A stretch of DNA of 64,000 bases from an uncultured Roseateles sp. (lineage in GTDB: Bacteria; Pseudomonadota; Gammaproteobacteria; Burkholderiales; Burkholderiaceae_C): contig NZ_OY729424.1 in the NCBI RefSeq assembly GCF_963422335.1, positions 124,001-188,000 of the forward strand, given 5' to 3'. Positions within the stretch are counted from its first letter, which is position 1, and every line of letters begins with the position of its first letter. A model generated the notes under the pieces. It was not told where the DNA came from and did no database searches. It saw nothing but the letters and a program-made list of their open reading frames with translations. Both the position numbers and the translations under genes were made by a program. Shown here piece by piece: positions 1-7,545 of this stretch.

Positions 1-463
1 GGAGCAGCGTGCTGACCACCTCGTCGACGCCGAAGCGCAGCTTCATCAGCGCCGGGCCCAGCAGCAGCAAGGCGCCGGCCAGCATGGCGGCGACCATCAT
101 CGCGGTGAACAGCAGCGGGCCAGGCGTTGCCAGGCCGACGCCATCGTGCAGGCCGCCGACGGCCACCGCCGCCAGCGCGCCACCATAGAGCTGGCCCTCG
201 CCGCCGATATTGAACAGTCGCGCCTTGAAGGCGACCGTGGCGGCCAGGCCGGTGAGCATCAGCGGAATCGAACGGGTCAGCGTCTCGCTCCAGGCGAACA
301 CCGAGCCGAAGGCGCCCTGTATCAACAAGGCAAAGGTCTGGGCCACCGGCGCACCGGCCGCGGCCACCAGCAGCGCGGCGATCAGTATCACAGCGGCGAA
401 CGAGGCGATACCAGCGATCAGCAGCAGCCGGGGACCAACCTGGGTGCGCGCCTCAAGCCGCAT
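1..463 (-). CDS. ABC transporter permease, nucleoside/BMP type (partial)
   Basis: Reading leftward from the ATG at 461-463, the frame stays open to the window edge, giving about 154 N-terminal residues. One N-terminal hydrophobic segment is followed by the stretch FNIGGEGQLYGGALAA, which is characteristic of inner-membrane permeases of the BMP-dependent (YufP/NupP-like) nucleoside importers, then a further long hydrophobic segment. The start overlaps the stop of the upstream ATPase gene by 11 bp, so it is translationally coupled as the next gene of the operon. In this transporter class a second permease normally follows; it would lie outside the window. The substrate is inferred from context: pyrimidine nucleoside or base. 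Confidence 0.9.
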   Translation of the reverse strand, partial: MRLEARTQVGPRLLLIAGIASFAAVILIAALLVAAAGAPVAQTFALLIQGAFGSVFAWSETLTRSIPLMLTGLAATVAFKARLFNIGGEGQLYGGALAAVAVGGLHDGVGLATPGPLLFTAMMVAAMLAGALLLLGPALMKLRFGVDEVVSTLL

Positions 464-2072
464 GGGATGCTCCCGCCATCGCCAAACCCAGCCGCTCGCG
501 ATTCCAGTCGCCACTCGGTAGCGCCGCGCTCAGCTGGCCGTGGTGCATCACCGCGATGCGGTCGGCCAGCAGCTCGATCTCGTCCAGATCGTCGGAGATC
601 AAAAGCACTGCCGCACCGGCGTCGCGCGCCGCGCGCAGCTGGGCGTGAACGAAATTGACGGCGCCGATGTCCAGCCCCCAGGTCGGCTGGTGGGCGATGA
701 TGACCCCGGCCGAAGCCCCACCGGGGCGGCGCAGCACGCGGCCCAGTATCAGCTTCTGCATATTGCCGCCCGACAGCGCGCGGGTGCGGCGATCAAGGCT
801 GGCACCCCGCACATCGAAGGCCTGCAGCACCGTGCCGGCATAGGCCCGCGCGGCGCGGCGGCGTATCCAGCCCCAGCGCGAGAACACCGGCGTGCGCAGG
901 CCTTCGGCGCAGGCGTTCTCCCAGATAGGCAGATCGCCGACGATGCCCACCGCCTGCCGGTCTTCCGGTATCCGCGCCAGGCCCTGGGCGACGATGCGCG
1001 CGGGCGTCTTGGCCAGCGGCTGGCCATCGACCTGCAGCGTGCCGCCCTTGGCCGGCAGCAGGCCGAACAGCAGATCGGCCAGCAGCGTCTGGCCATTGCC
1101 CGAGACACCGGCGATGCCGACGATCTCGCCGGCGCGCAGGTCCAGGTTCAGCTCGCGCAGCGCGGCATGGCCGTCGCTGGCGTTGACCTGTTTCAGGCTG
1201 AGCCGTAGCGGCGCGTCGGGCTTCAGCACCGCCGCCTCGCGCTGCAGCGACACCACCGACTGCCCCACCATCCAGCGGGCCAGCTCGGCCTTGTCGGTGT
1301 CGGCCGTGTTGGCCTGCGCCACCACGGTGCCGCCGCGCAGTACCAGCACGCGCTGCGAGATCGCCATCACCTCGTGCAGTTTGTGGCTGATGAAGATCAC
1401 CGCCAGCCCTTCAGCCACCAACTGGCGCAGCGTGACGAACAGCGAATCGGCCTCCTGCGGCGTCAGCACGGCCGTGGGCTCGTCAAGCACCAGGATGCGC
1501 GCGCCGCGATACAGTGCCTTCAGTATTTCGACGCGCTGGCGCTCGCCAACCGAGAGGCTGCCGACCAGTGCCTGCGGATTGACCGGCAGGCCGGAGCGCT
1601 GTGCCACGGCTTTCAAGCGGGCCAGCGCCTCGCCGCGCGCACTCTTCAGCGCAGCCAGGCTCTCGCTGCCCAGCATCACATTGTCGAGCACGCTTAAATT
1701 GTCGGCCAAGGTGAAGTGCTGATGCACCATGCCGATGCCGGCGGCCAGCGCGGCGCGGGTGTCACCGGGCGGCAGCGGCTGGCCGAAGACCTCGACATGG
1801 CCCTCGTCGGCCGAATAGTGGCCGAACAGTATCGACATCAGAGTGGACTTGCCGGCACCGTTCTCGCCCAGCAAAGCCAGCACCTCGCCAGAGCCCAGCT
1901 CCAGCGAGATCTTGTTATTGGCCACCAAGTCGCCGAAGCGCTTGGTGATGCCCTGCATGCGAAGCACGGTGGTATGGAGCCCCTCGCCCGACGAATACGT
2001 CGGTCGGTCCCCCGAGGGGACATGGGCCGGCTTGGGAGCGGCCCGGCGCTCGGCCCATGAGGTATCGGTCAT
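453..2072 (-). CDS. ABC transporter ATP-binding protein (two ATPase domains), nucleoside/BMP type
   Basis: 539 residues with two tandem ATPase domains, as in the sugar/nucleoside class that energises BMP-dependent importers. Domain 1 has Walker A GENGAGKST (about 69-77), signature LSVGERQRV and Walker B ILVLDEPTAVL; domain 2 has a degenerate Walker A (GVSGNGQTLL) and signature LSGGNMQKL. It sits 19 bp after the BMP gene and overlaps the permease, so it is the cytoplasmic motor of that importer. Oddity: residues about 5-31 are encoded by a palindromic repeat (1977-2056) also found at 38.6 kb. The family core begins only at about residue 36 (VLRMQGITKRFGD), so this N-terminus looks like an in-frame insertion. 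The ATG at 2070-2072 is taken as start; an internal Met at residue 39 is the alternative. Confidence 0.93.
   Translation of the reverse strand: MTDTSWAERRAAPKPAHVPSGDRPTYSSGEGLHTTVLRMQGITKRFGDLVANNKISLELGSGEVLALLGENGAGKSTLMSILFGHYSADEGHVEVFGQPLPPGDTRAALAAGIGMVHQHFTLADNLSVLDNVMLGSESLAALKSARGEALARLKAVAQRSGLPVNPQALVGSLSVGERQRVEILKALYRGARILVLDEPTAVLTPQEADSLFVTLRQLVAEGLAVIFISHKLHEVMAISQRVLVLRGGTVVAQANTADTDKAELARWMVGQSVVSLQREAAVLKPDAPLRLSLKQVNASDGHAALRELNLDLRAGEIVGIAGVSGNGQTLLADLLFGLLPAKGGTLQVDGQPLAKTPARIVAQGLARIPEDRQAVGIVGDLPIWENACAEGLRTPVFSRWGWIRRRAARAYAGTVLQAFDVRGASLDRRTRALSGGNMQKLILGRVLRRPGGASAGVIIAHQPTWGLDIGAVNFVHAQLRAARDAGAAVLLISDDLDEIELLADRIAVMHHGQLSAALPSGDWNRERLGLAMAGASHAA
1977..2056. repeat. 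Palindromic repeat family B, copy 1 (inside ATPase gene)
   Basis: An 80-bp structured repeat shared with 38587-38722 in opposite orientation. On the + strand it reads GAGCCCCTCGCCC, a short hairpin (CCGACG-AATA-CGTCGG), a conserved hairpin GTCCCC-CGA-GGGGAC, then a GC-rich block 2024-2056 whose ends GGGCCG and CGGCCC pair. The 38.6 kb copy keeps the conserved blocks but has a different small hairpin and an extra 41-nt hairpin. The whole copy lies in frame inside the ATPase reading frame. The function is not known to me. Confidence 0.75.
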
Positions 2073-2091
2073 GCAGGCACCAGGTCAGCGA

Positions 2092-3090
2092 TCAGTTGAA
2101 AGCGGCTTTTGGCTGGCTGTCGTCGATCTTGACAGTGAACGTGCCGTCCAGGATGGCCTTTTCCTTGGCGCGCATCTTGGTCACCACATCGGCCGGCACT
2201 TTCTTCTCGAAGGTGCCCAGCGGGGCCAGTTCTGAACCCTTGTGCTTCATCATCGAATAGACGCCATAGTCCTCGGGGGCGAACTTGCCCTCCTTGGCCA
2301 GCTTGATCGCGCGGTCTATCGAGGGCTCCATATGCCACAGCGCTGAGGCGACCACGGTGTCGGGGTATTTGTCTTGCGTGTTGATGACATTGCCTATGGC
2401 CAGCTTGCCGCGCTCCTTGGCCGCGTCGCTGACGCCGAAGCGCTCGGCGTACATCACGTCGGCGCCCTTGTCTATCATCGCGAAGGCCGCCTCCTTGGCC
2501 TTGGGTGGGTCGAACCAGCTGTTGATGAAGCTGACCGAGAACTGCATCTTCGGATTGACCTCCTTGGCGCCGGCCATGAAGGCATTCATCAACCGGTTGA
2601 CCTCGGGGATGGGAAAGCCACCGACCAGGCCTATCTTGCCGCTCTTGCTGACGCCGGCCGCCACCATGCCGGCCAGGTAGGAGGGCTCGTGGATGAAGTT
2701 GTCGAAGACCGAGAAGTTGGGCGCCTGCGGCTTGCCCGAGGAGCCCATCAGGAAAGACACCTTGGGGAAGTCCTTAGCCACCTTGCGGGCCGCGGCTTCC
2801 ACGGCAAAGGCCTCGCCGACGATCAGCTGGTTGCCACCGGTGGCGTATTCGCGCATCACCCGCTCGTAGTCGGGGTTGGCGACGTTCTCGCTGGCCTTGT
2901 ATTCGATCTCGCCTCGCGCCTGGGCTGCCAGCAGCGCCTTGTGCAGACGGCTCACCCATTGCTGCTCGAAGGGCACGGTGTAGATGGCGGCCACCTTCAG
3001 CTTGGCCTGAGCCATGGCGGCGGGCGCCAGCGACATCAGCGCGGCGGCGCCGGCGGCAAGGAGAGCGAATCGACGCGTGTTCATCATCAT
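2092..3090 (-). CDS. BMP family ABC transporter substrate-binding protein
   Basis: 332 residues. The signal peptide (MMMNTRRFALLAAGAAALMS, cleaved near AMAQ-A) is followed by the BMP/Med lipoprotein-type fold: AAIYTVPFEQQWVSRLHKAL, the EYATGGNQLIVGEAFAVE region, VGGFPIPEVNRL and ADVMYAERFGVSDAA. It is the periplasmic receptor of the importer encoded by the next two genes. The first ATG of a run of three (3088-3090) is chosen because AGGAAG lies 5 nt upstream; longer frames lack a ribosome site and would bury the signal peptide. Its position directly after preA suggests a pyrimidine (uracil, uridine or thymine) ligand, which is inference; BMP proteins generally bind nucleosides. Confidence 0.93.
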   Translation of the reverse strand: MMMNTRRFALLAAGAAALMSLAPAAMAQAKLKVAAIYTVPFEQQWVSRLHKALLAAQARGEIEYKASENVANPDYERVMREYATGGNQLIVGEAFAVEAAARKVAKDFPKVSFLMGSSGKPQAPNFSVFDNFIHEPSYLAGMVAAGVSKSGKIGLVGGFPIPEVNRLMNAFMAGAKEVNPKMQFSVSFINSWFDPPKAKEAAFAMIDKGADVMYAERFGVSDAAKERGKLAIGNVINTQDKYPDTVVASALWHMEPSIDRAIKLAKEGKFAPEDYGVYSMMKHKGSELAPLGTFEKKVPADVVTKMRAKEKAILDGTFTVKIDDSQPKAAFN

Positions 3091-3161
3091 GCTGGCTTCC
3101 TGTGAGTGAATGGGTGTTTGAAGGTACGCCGCCGCCTCGGCCGGCCGCAATGGTGTTTACA

Positions 3162-4478
3162 TCAGGCCGCTGTGCCTGCAGTGACGGCCGATGGGTTGTT
3201 GGGGTGCGTGGTCCAGTTCGCGTACTCGCCGCTGACCGTCTTGCCGGTGCGCTTGTCGATCTCGCCGGGCTGCAAGGCGCGCAGGCTCAGGGCGCCCGGC
3301 ACCGGGCAGATCGCCACGCAGAGATTGCAGCCCACGCAGTCCTCTTCCTTGACCTCGAAGAAGCGCTTGCCGTCTTTCGTCGCACCGATGGCCTGGTGCG
3401 AGGTGTCTTCGCAGACCACGTGGCAGCGGCCGCACTGGATGCAGGCATCCTGGTGGATGATGGCTTTCTCGACATGGTTCAGATTCAGCAGCTTCCAGTC
3501 GGTGACGGTCTTGACCGCGCGGCCGCTCATCTGGTCCACGCTCTGGTAGCCCTGCTCGTCCATGAAATTGGACAGGCCGTCGCACAGATCCTCGACGATC
3601 TTGAAGCCATAGACCATGGCCGCGGTACAGACCTGCACATTGCCGGCGCCCAGGGCGATGAACTCGGCCGCGTCGCGCCAGGTGGTGATGCCGCCAATGC
3701 CCGAGATCGGCAGGCCGGCGGTCAGCGGGTCGCGGGCGATTTCGGCCACCATATTCAGCGCAATCGGCTTGGCACCGGGGCCGCAGTAGCCGCCGTGCGA
3801 GCCCATGCCGGCGGTGTTGGGGATCATCGCCATCGCCTCCAGGTCCACGCCCATGATGGAGTTGATGGTATTGATCAGGCTCACCGCATCGGCCCCGCCC
3901 TTCTTGGCCGCCCGCGCGGGCTGGCGCACATCGGTGATATTGGGCGTGAGTTTCACGATGATGGGCAGCCTGGAATACTGCTTGCACCACTCAGTGACCA
4001 TCTGGATGTACTCGGGCACCTGCCCCACCGCCGAGCCCATGCCGCGCTCGCTCATGCCGTGCGGGCAGCCGAAGTTCAGCTCGACGCCATCGCAGCCGGT
4101 GTCCTCAATCATCGGCAGGATGTTCTTCCAGGCGGCCTCGGTGCAGGGCACCATCACCGAGGCCACGACGGCGCGGTCCGGCCAGTTGCGCTTGACGCGT
4201 GCCATCTCGTCCAGATTGGTGCGCAGCGGCCGGTCCGAGATCAGCTCGATATTGTTGAAGCCGATCACGCGGCGGTCGGCGGCGTAGATGGCGCCGTAGC
4301 GTGGGCCGTGGACGTTGACGACGCAGGGGTCCTCGCCGACGGTCTTCCAGACCACGCCGCCCCAGCCGGCCTCGAAGGCGCGCTGGACATTGACTTCCTT
4401 GTCGGTCGGCGGGGCCGAGGCCAGCCAGAAGGGGTTGGGGCTGCGGATGCCGACGAAGGTGCTGCTCAGGTCTGCCAT
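3162..4478 (-). CDS. preA: NAD-dependent dihydropyrimidine dehydrogenase, subunit PreA
   Basis: 438 residues. The N-terminal FMN-binding dihydroorotate-dehydrogenase-like barrel (start ADLSSTFVGIRSPNPFWLASAP; ELNFGCPHGMSERGMGSAVGQ near 139-159; IVKLTPNITD) is followed by a C-terminal 2[4Fe-4S] ferredoxin module with CIQCGRCHVVC and CVGCNLCVAICPV. With PreT it reduces uracil and thymine to 5,6-dihydropyrimidines in the cytoplasm, the first step of reductive pyrimidine catabolism. It lies 38 bp after preT and 71 bp before the BMP gene on the same strand, so it is probably in one operon. The length agrees with bacterial PreA (about 410-440). Confidence 0.95.
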   Translation of the reverse strand: MADLSSTFVGIRSPNPFWLASAPPTDKEVNVQRAFEAGWGGVVWKTVGEDPCVVNVHGPRYGAIYAADRRVIGFNNIELISDRPLRTNLDEMARVKRNWPDRAVVASVMVPCTEAAWKNILPMIEDTGCDGVELNFGCPHGMSERGMGSAVGQVPEYIQMVTEWCKQYSRLPIIVKLTPNITDVRQPARAAKKGGADAVSLINTINSIMGVDLEAMAMIPNTAGMGSHGGYCGPGAKPIALNMVAEIARDPLTAGLPISGIGGITTWRDAAEFIALGAGNVQVCTAAMVYGFKIVEDLCDGLSNFMDEQGYQSVDQMSGRAVKTVTDWKLLNLNHVEKAIIHQDACIQCGRCHVVCEDTSHQAIGATKDGKRFFEVKEEDCVGCNLCVAICPVPGALSLRALQPGEIDKRTGKTVSGEYANWTTHPNNPSAVTAGTAA

Positions 4479-4516
4479 GATTATTCGCTCCTGCTTGCTC
4501 TGGGGTCAGGTATGAA

Positions 4517-5866
4517 TCAGCGTCCAGCCAGCCGCTGGTGCATTGCCGCCGCGGCCAGCTTGCCGTGCTGCACCGCCTCCACCGTCAGGTCACGGCCGCC
4601 GAAGCGGGCGTCGCCGCCGGCCCAGACCTTGGGCAGATTGGTGCCGCCCTCGGCATCGGTCTTGACGCGTCCGCCCTGCAGCTCCAGGCCGCTGTCCTCC
4701 AGCGCACTGGCCACAAAGCTCTGGCCGATGGCGCCCAGCACCCAGTCGGCAGCGAGCTTGAAGCGTTCCCCGGTTTCTATCAGCCGGCCCTCCTGCAGCG
4801 CCGTGCACGCAAACTCCATGCCACTGAGCGTCCCGGCCTCGCTGAGCACCGCCTTGGGCGCGGCCCAGTGGACGATGCGCACGCCGTTCTCCTTGGCCCA
4901 GCTTTGCTCATGGCCGCTGGCACCCATCGCCTCGGGGCCGCGGCGGTAGACGATGGTCACCTCGTCGGCACCGAGCTTGCGCGACTGCACGGCGGCGTCC
5001 ACCGCCGTCATGCCGCCGCCTATCACCACCACCTTGCGACCCACCGGTAGTGCGGCATAGTCGGTGGCCTGGCGCAGCTCGGCGATGAAGTCGACGGCCG
5101 GGCGCACGCCGGGCAGATCGGCCCGGTCAAGGCCCAATTCATTGACGCCGCCCAGGCCCAGGCCCAGGAACACGGCGTCGAAGTCGGCCGTGAGTTGATT
5201 CAGATGGATGTCGCGGCCCAGGGCCTTGTTGCAGTGCACCGAGATGCCCCCGACCGACAGCAGCCACTCGACCTCGCGCTGGGCGAAGTCATCGACCGTC
5301 TTGTAGGTCGCCAGCCCATATTCGTTCAGCCCACCGAGCTTGGGCGCGGCATCGAACAGGCTGACCTGATGGCCCAGCAGCGCCAGCCGGTGCGCGCAGG
5401 CCAGGCCGGCCGGGCCGGCCCCGACAACGGCGATGCGCTTTCCGGTGTCCGCCGCACGCACGAACAGCGGCTTGCCCGGGTTGGCGAACAGCGCGTCGGT
5501 GGCATGGCGCTGCAGCATGCCGATCTCGACCGGCTTGTCCTCATTGGTGTTGCGCACGCAGGCCTGCTCGCACAGCACCTCGGTGGGGCAGACCCGGGCG
5601 CACATGCCGCCCAGCGGGTTCTCTTCGAGGATGGCGCGCGCCGCGCCGCGCAGATTGCCGTCGGCGATGCGGCGGATGAAGGTCGGGATGTCGATGCCGG
5701 TCGGGCAGGCGGTCTGGCAGGGGGCGTCGAAGCAGTAGTAGCAGCGCTCGGCCTCGATATTGGCCTGCACCGCATTCAGCGGCGGATGGGCGTCGCAGAA
5801 GTTCTGCTTCAGCTGGGCCGAGCTCAAGCGGCCGGCACGCACATCGGATTGCTTGGATTCACTCAT
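4517..5866 (-). CDS. preT: NAD(P)-dependent dihydropyrimidine dehydrogenase, subunit PreT
   Basis: 449 residues. The N-terminal iron-sulfur domain resembles the GltB/GltD small-subunit type (CYYCFDAPCQTACPTGI; GGMCARVCPTEVLCEQAC). It is followed by an FAD site VVGAGPAGLACAHRLALLGH and an NAD(P) site VVVIGGGMTAVDAAVQSRKLG. It passes electrons from NAD(P)H to PreA. The start at 5864-5866 (MSESKQSDV) is chosen over an upstream in-frame start because AGGAG lies about 9 nt before it and because the upstream frame would run through the RutR operator at 5889-5904. It is the first gene of the leftward pyrimidine operon, divergent from the RutR-like regulator. Confidence 0.95.
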   Translation of the reverse strand: MSESKQSDVRAGRLSSAQLKQNFCDAHPPLNAVQANIEAERCYYCFDAPCQTACPTGIDIPTFIRRIADGNLRGAARAILEENPLGGMCARVCPTEVLCEQACVRNTNEDKPVEIGMLQRHATDALFANPGKPLFVRAADTGKRIAVVGAGPAGLACAHRLALLGHQVSLFDAAPKLGGLNEYGLATYKTVDDFAQREVEWLLSVGGISVHCNKALGRDIHLNQLTADFDAVFLGLGLGGVNELGLDRADLPGVRPAVDFIAELRQATDYAALPVGRKVVVIGGGMTAVDAAVQSRKLGADEVTIVYRRGPEAMGASGHEQSWAKENGVRIVHWAAPKAVLSEAGTLSGMEFACTALQEGRLIETGERFKLAADWVLGAIGQSFVASALEDSGLELQGGRVKTDAEGGTNLPKVWAGGDARFGGRDLTVEAVQHGKLAAAAMHQRLAGR

Positions 5867-5888
5867 GGGGAGTCGCTCCTGGCTGAAT

Positions 5889-5904
5889 TTGACCAAATGG
5901 TCAG
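5889..5904. promoter_or_regulatory. RutR-type operator upstream of preT
   Basis: TTGACCA-AA-TGGTCAG: a perfect 6-bp inverted repeat (TGACCA/TGGTCA, 2-nt spacer) that differs from the E. coli RutR consensus TTGACCAnnTGGTCAA only in the last base. It lies 23 bp upstream of the preT start and 97 bp from the divergent RutR-like gene, so it can control preT and possibly the regulator itself. In the family, RutR binding is relieved by uracil or thymine. Confidence 0.75.
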
Positions 5905-6000
5905 ATAAGTGCAGCATTTGGCAAATAGGGCGAAACACCTAGGCCCCGGAACCCCCGGTTTGCTTAGGGTCAGAGGCAATGAGCGAGACGAAAAGACCGG

Positions 6001-6636
6001 ATGAGTGAAACCCGCCACACCAAGCGCCTGGCGATAGAGACCAAGCTGCTGGCCGCCGCGCAGGAGCGCTTTGCCCGCCATGGCTACGAGGGCGTGTCGG
6101 TGGACGATATCGCCGCGAGCGCCGGCATGTCCAAGCAAAGCCTGCTGTACTACTTCGCGAGCAAGGAGTCGCTGTACCGCCGCGTCTTCAACGATGTGCT
6201 CGACGCCTGGGTGCAAGACCTCAGCGAACTGGCCGATCCGGCCTCGACGCCGCGTCAGGCGCTGGAGCGCTATGTGACGCAAAAGCTCCAGTTTTCGTTC
6301 ACCAACCCGACCGGCTCACGCCTGTTTGCGCTGGAGATCATGGCCCAGGCGCCGCTGTGCGCCGCCGACATCGAGGCCAAGCTGCTGCCCGCCTTCAAGG
6401 CCGAGACGGCCCTGCTGGAGCAGTGGATGGCCGCCGGCCAGATCAAGCGCGTGCCGGTGCCGCATCTGCTGTTCACGCTGTGGGCGATGACACAGACCTA
6501 CGCCGACTTCGCCTGGCAGACCGGCATGCTGCTGGGCAAGCCGACGCCGGACAGCGAGGAGTTTGCCCAGGCGCGCGAAACGATACTGGCCATGGTCAAT
6601 GGCGCGCTGGGCTTGAACGACACGAGAGAATCATGA
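6001..6636 (+). CDS. rutR: RutR-like TetR family regulator of pyrimidine catabolism
   Basis: 211 residues. The N-terminal TetR helix-turn-helix is VSVDDIAASAGMSKQSLLYYF followed by KESLYRRVF. The C-terminal ligand domain shares signature stretches with E. coli RutR as I recall it: SRLFALEIMAQAPL and LWAMTQTYADFAWQ. The matching operator at 5889-5904 and the divergent preTA genes strongly support the assignment. It is expected to repress when free and to release DNA on binding uracil/thymine. An out-of-frame ATG at about 5979 runs into a stop, so 6001 is used; the ribosome site is weak. The nudix gene starts 10 bp downstream. Confidence 0.85.
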   Translation: MSETRHTKRLAIETKLLAAAQERFARHGYEGVSVDDIAASAGMSKQSLLYYFASKESLYRRVFNDVLDAWVQDLSELADPASTPRQALERYVTQKLQFSFTNPTGSRLFALEIMAQAPLCAADIEAKLLPAFKAETALLEQWMAAGQIKRVPVPHLLFTLWAMTQTYADFAWQTGMLLGKPTPDSEEFAQARETILAMVNGALGLNDTRES

Positions 6637-6646
6637 GCAACCAAGC

Positions 6647-7147
6647 ATGAGCAACAACGATCTGCGCTGGAAACCCAGCGTCACCGTCGCCGCCATCATC
6701 GAGCACGGCGGCCGCTATCTGCTGATCGAGGAGCAGACGCCCGAGGGCCTGAAGCTGAACAACCCGGCCGGCCACCTGGACCCGGCCGAGTCGCCCGAGC
6801 AGGCGGTGGTGCGGGAAACGCTGGAAGAGACGATGCGACCGTTCAAGCCCGAGGCCTTGCTGGGCGTTTATCTGTCGCGCTTTCATCGCCAGGCCAGCGG
6901 CGAGGACGTGACGTATATGCGCTTCGCCTTTTGCGGCACCGTCGGCGATGAGCTGCCCGGCCTGCAGCTCGACACCGGCATCGTGCGCACGCTGTGGATG
7001 ACGGTAAACGAGATACGCGCCAGCGTCGAGCGCCACCGTAGCCCGCTGCTGCTGCGCTGCGTGGAGGACCATCTGGCCGGGATTCGCCACCCGCTCGGCA
7101 TGGTGATCACCGATGCCACGGTGTACGCGCCCGAGCTGCGCGACTGA
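6647..7147 (+). CDS. nudJ: Nudix hydrolase, NudJ-like
   Basis: 166 residues with a complete Nudix box: G42, then E at +6, then REtlEEt (GHLDPAESPEQAVV-RETLEET), which binds the metal and cleaves nucleoside- or other diphosphate linkages. The flanks (PSVTVAAIIEHGGRYLLIEE, NNPAGHLDPAES) resemble E. coli NudJ/YmfB, which hydrolyses HMP-pyrophosphate and some (d)NTPs. E. coli nudJ lies directly beside mnmA; here mnmA is 4.4 kb further on, with hairpin repeats and three nucleoside-related genes between. It is co-directional with the RutR-like gene, 10 bp after its stop. Confidence 0.85.
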   Translation: MSNNDLRWKPSVTVAAIIEHGGRYLLIEEQTPEGLKLNNPAGHLDPAESPEQAVVRETLEETMRPFKPEALLGVYLSRFHRQASGEDVTYMRFAFCGTVGDELPGLQLDTGIVRTLWMTVNEIRASVERHRSPLLLRCVEDHLAGIRHPLGMVITDATVYAPELRD

Positions 7148-7198
7148 ATCCCCTGGTTTTTTTGCTCATCGGCGCTTTCCGAGCCCCGGTAGTAGCAT

Positions 7199-7296
7199 GA
7201 CTCGGGCTGCGGGCGCACGCTGTTGCTCCGTGTCCCCCGGCCGCGTTGCGGCCTCCTCCTTTACCTGCGCAACAGCGCACGCCCACAGCCCGAGTC
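7199..7296 (-). repeat. Structured hairpin repeat family A, copy 1
   Basis: A 27-nt arm (7199-7225) pairs with 7270-7296. Inside are conserved unpaired blocks (TCCGTGTCCCCC and TCCTCCTTTACCT) around an inner perfect hairpin GGCCGC-GTT-GCGGCC (7239-7253). The three non-Watson-Crick positions of the outer stem are all G-U if the minus strand is the RNA, but A-C mismatches on the plus strand. It lies in the 398-bp nudJ-aldolase gap (7148-7545), in which I see no gene. Confidence 0.8.
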
Positions 7297-7346
7297 CAGC
7301 CACCGTCGAGGGCAGGCGTTGCAGAGCACCGAAGTGGCACAAGCAG

Positions 7347-7430
7347 GAGGCTGGGTGGGCCCGCAGCGTAGGTAAAGGAGGAGGGCGCGAAGCGCCCGGG
7401 GGACACGGAGCTGCGGGCTCGCCCAGCCTC
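7347..7430 (+). repeat. Structured hairpin repeat family A, copy 2 (inverted relative to copy 1)
   Basis: A 21-nt arm (7347-7367) pairs with 7410-7430. The conserved internal blocks GTAGGTAAAGGAGGA and GGGGACACGGA flank an inner perfect hairpin GGGCGC-GAA-GCGCCC (7383-7397). Arm and hairpin sequences differ from copy 1 but remain self-complementary. Its two wobble positions are U-G and G-U on the plus strand, the same sense strand predicted from copy 1. The block contains a Shine-Dalgarno-like AAGGAGG. Confidence 0.8.
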
Positions 7431-7545
7431 ATGCGTCGTTCAGCACCCCTGCAGATCGGCGAAGAACCTATTTTTTGATCCAACGCTGGCCGTCGCGCCC
7501 GCGGCCCGCTACGCTGTGCCCTGTTCAACCTCAGGCATCAGCAGC

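Noticed and set aside
3102..4949. 615-residue open frame on the + strand across preA/preT
   Set aside because: Antisense shadow of preA and preT; Ala/Arg/His/Gly-rich composition typical of frames opposite high-GC genes, with no domain motif.
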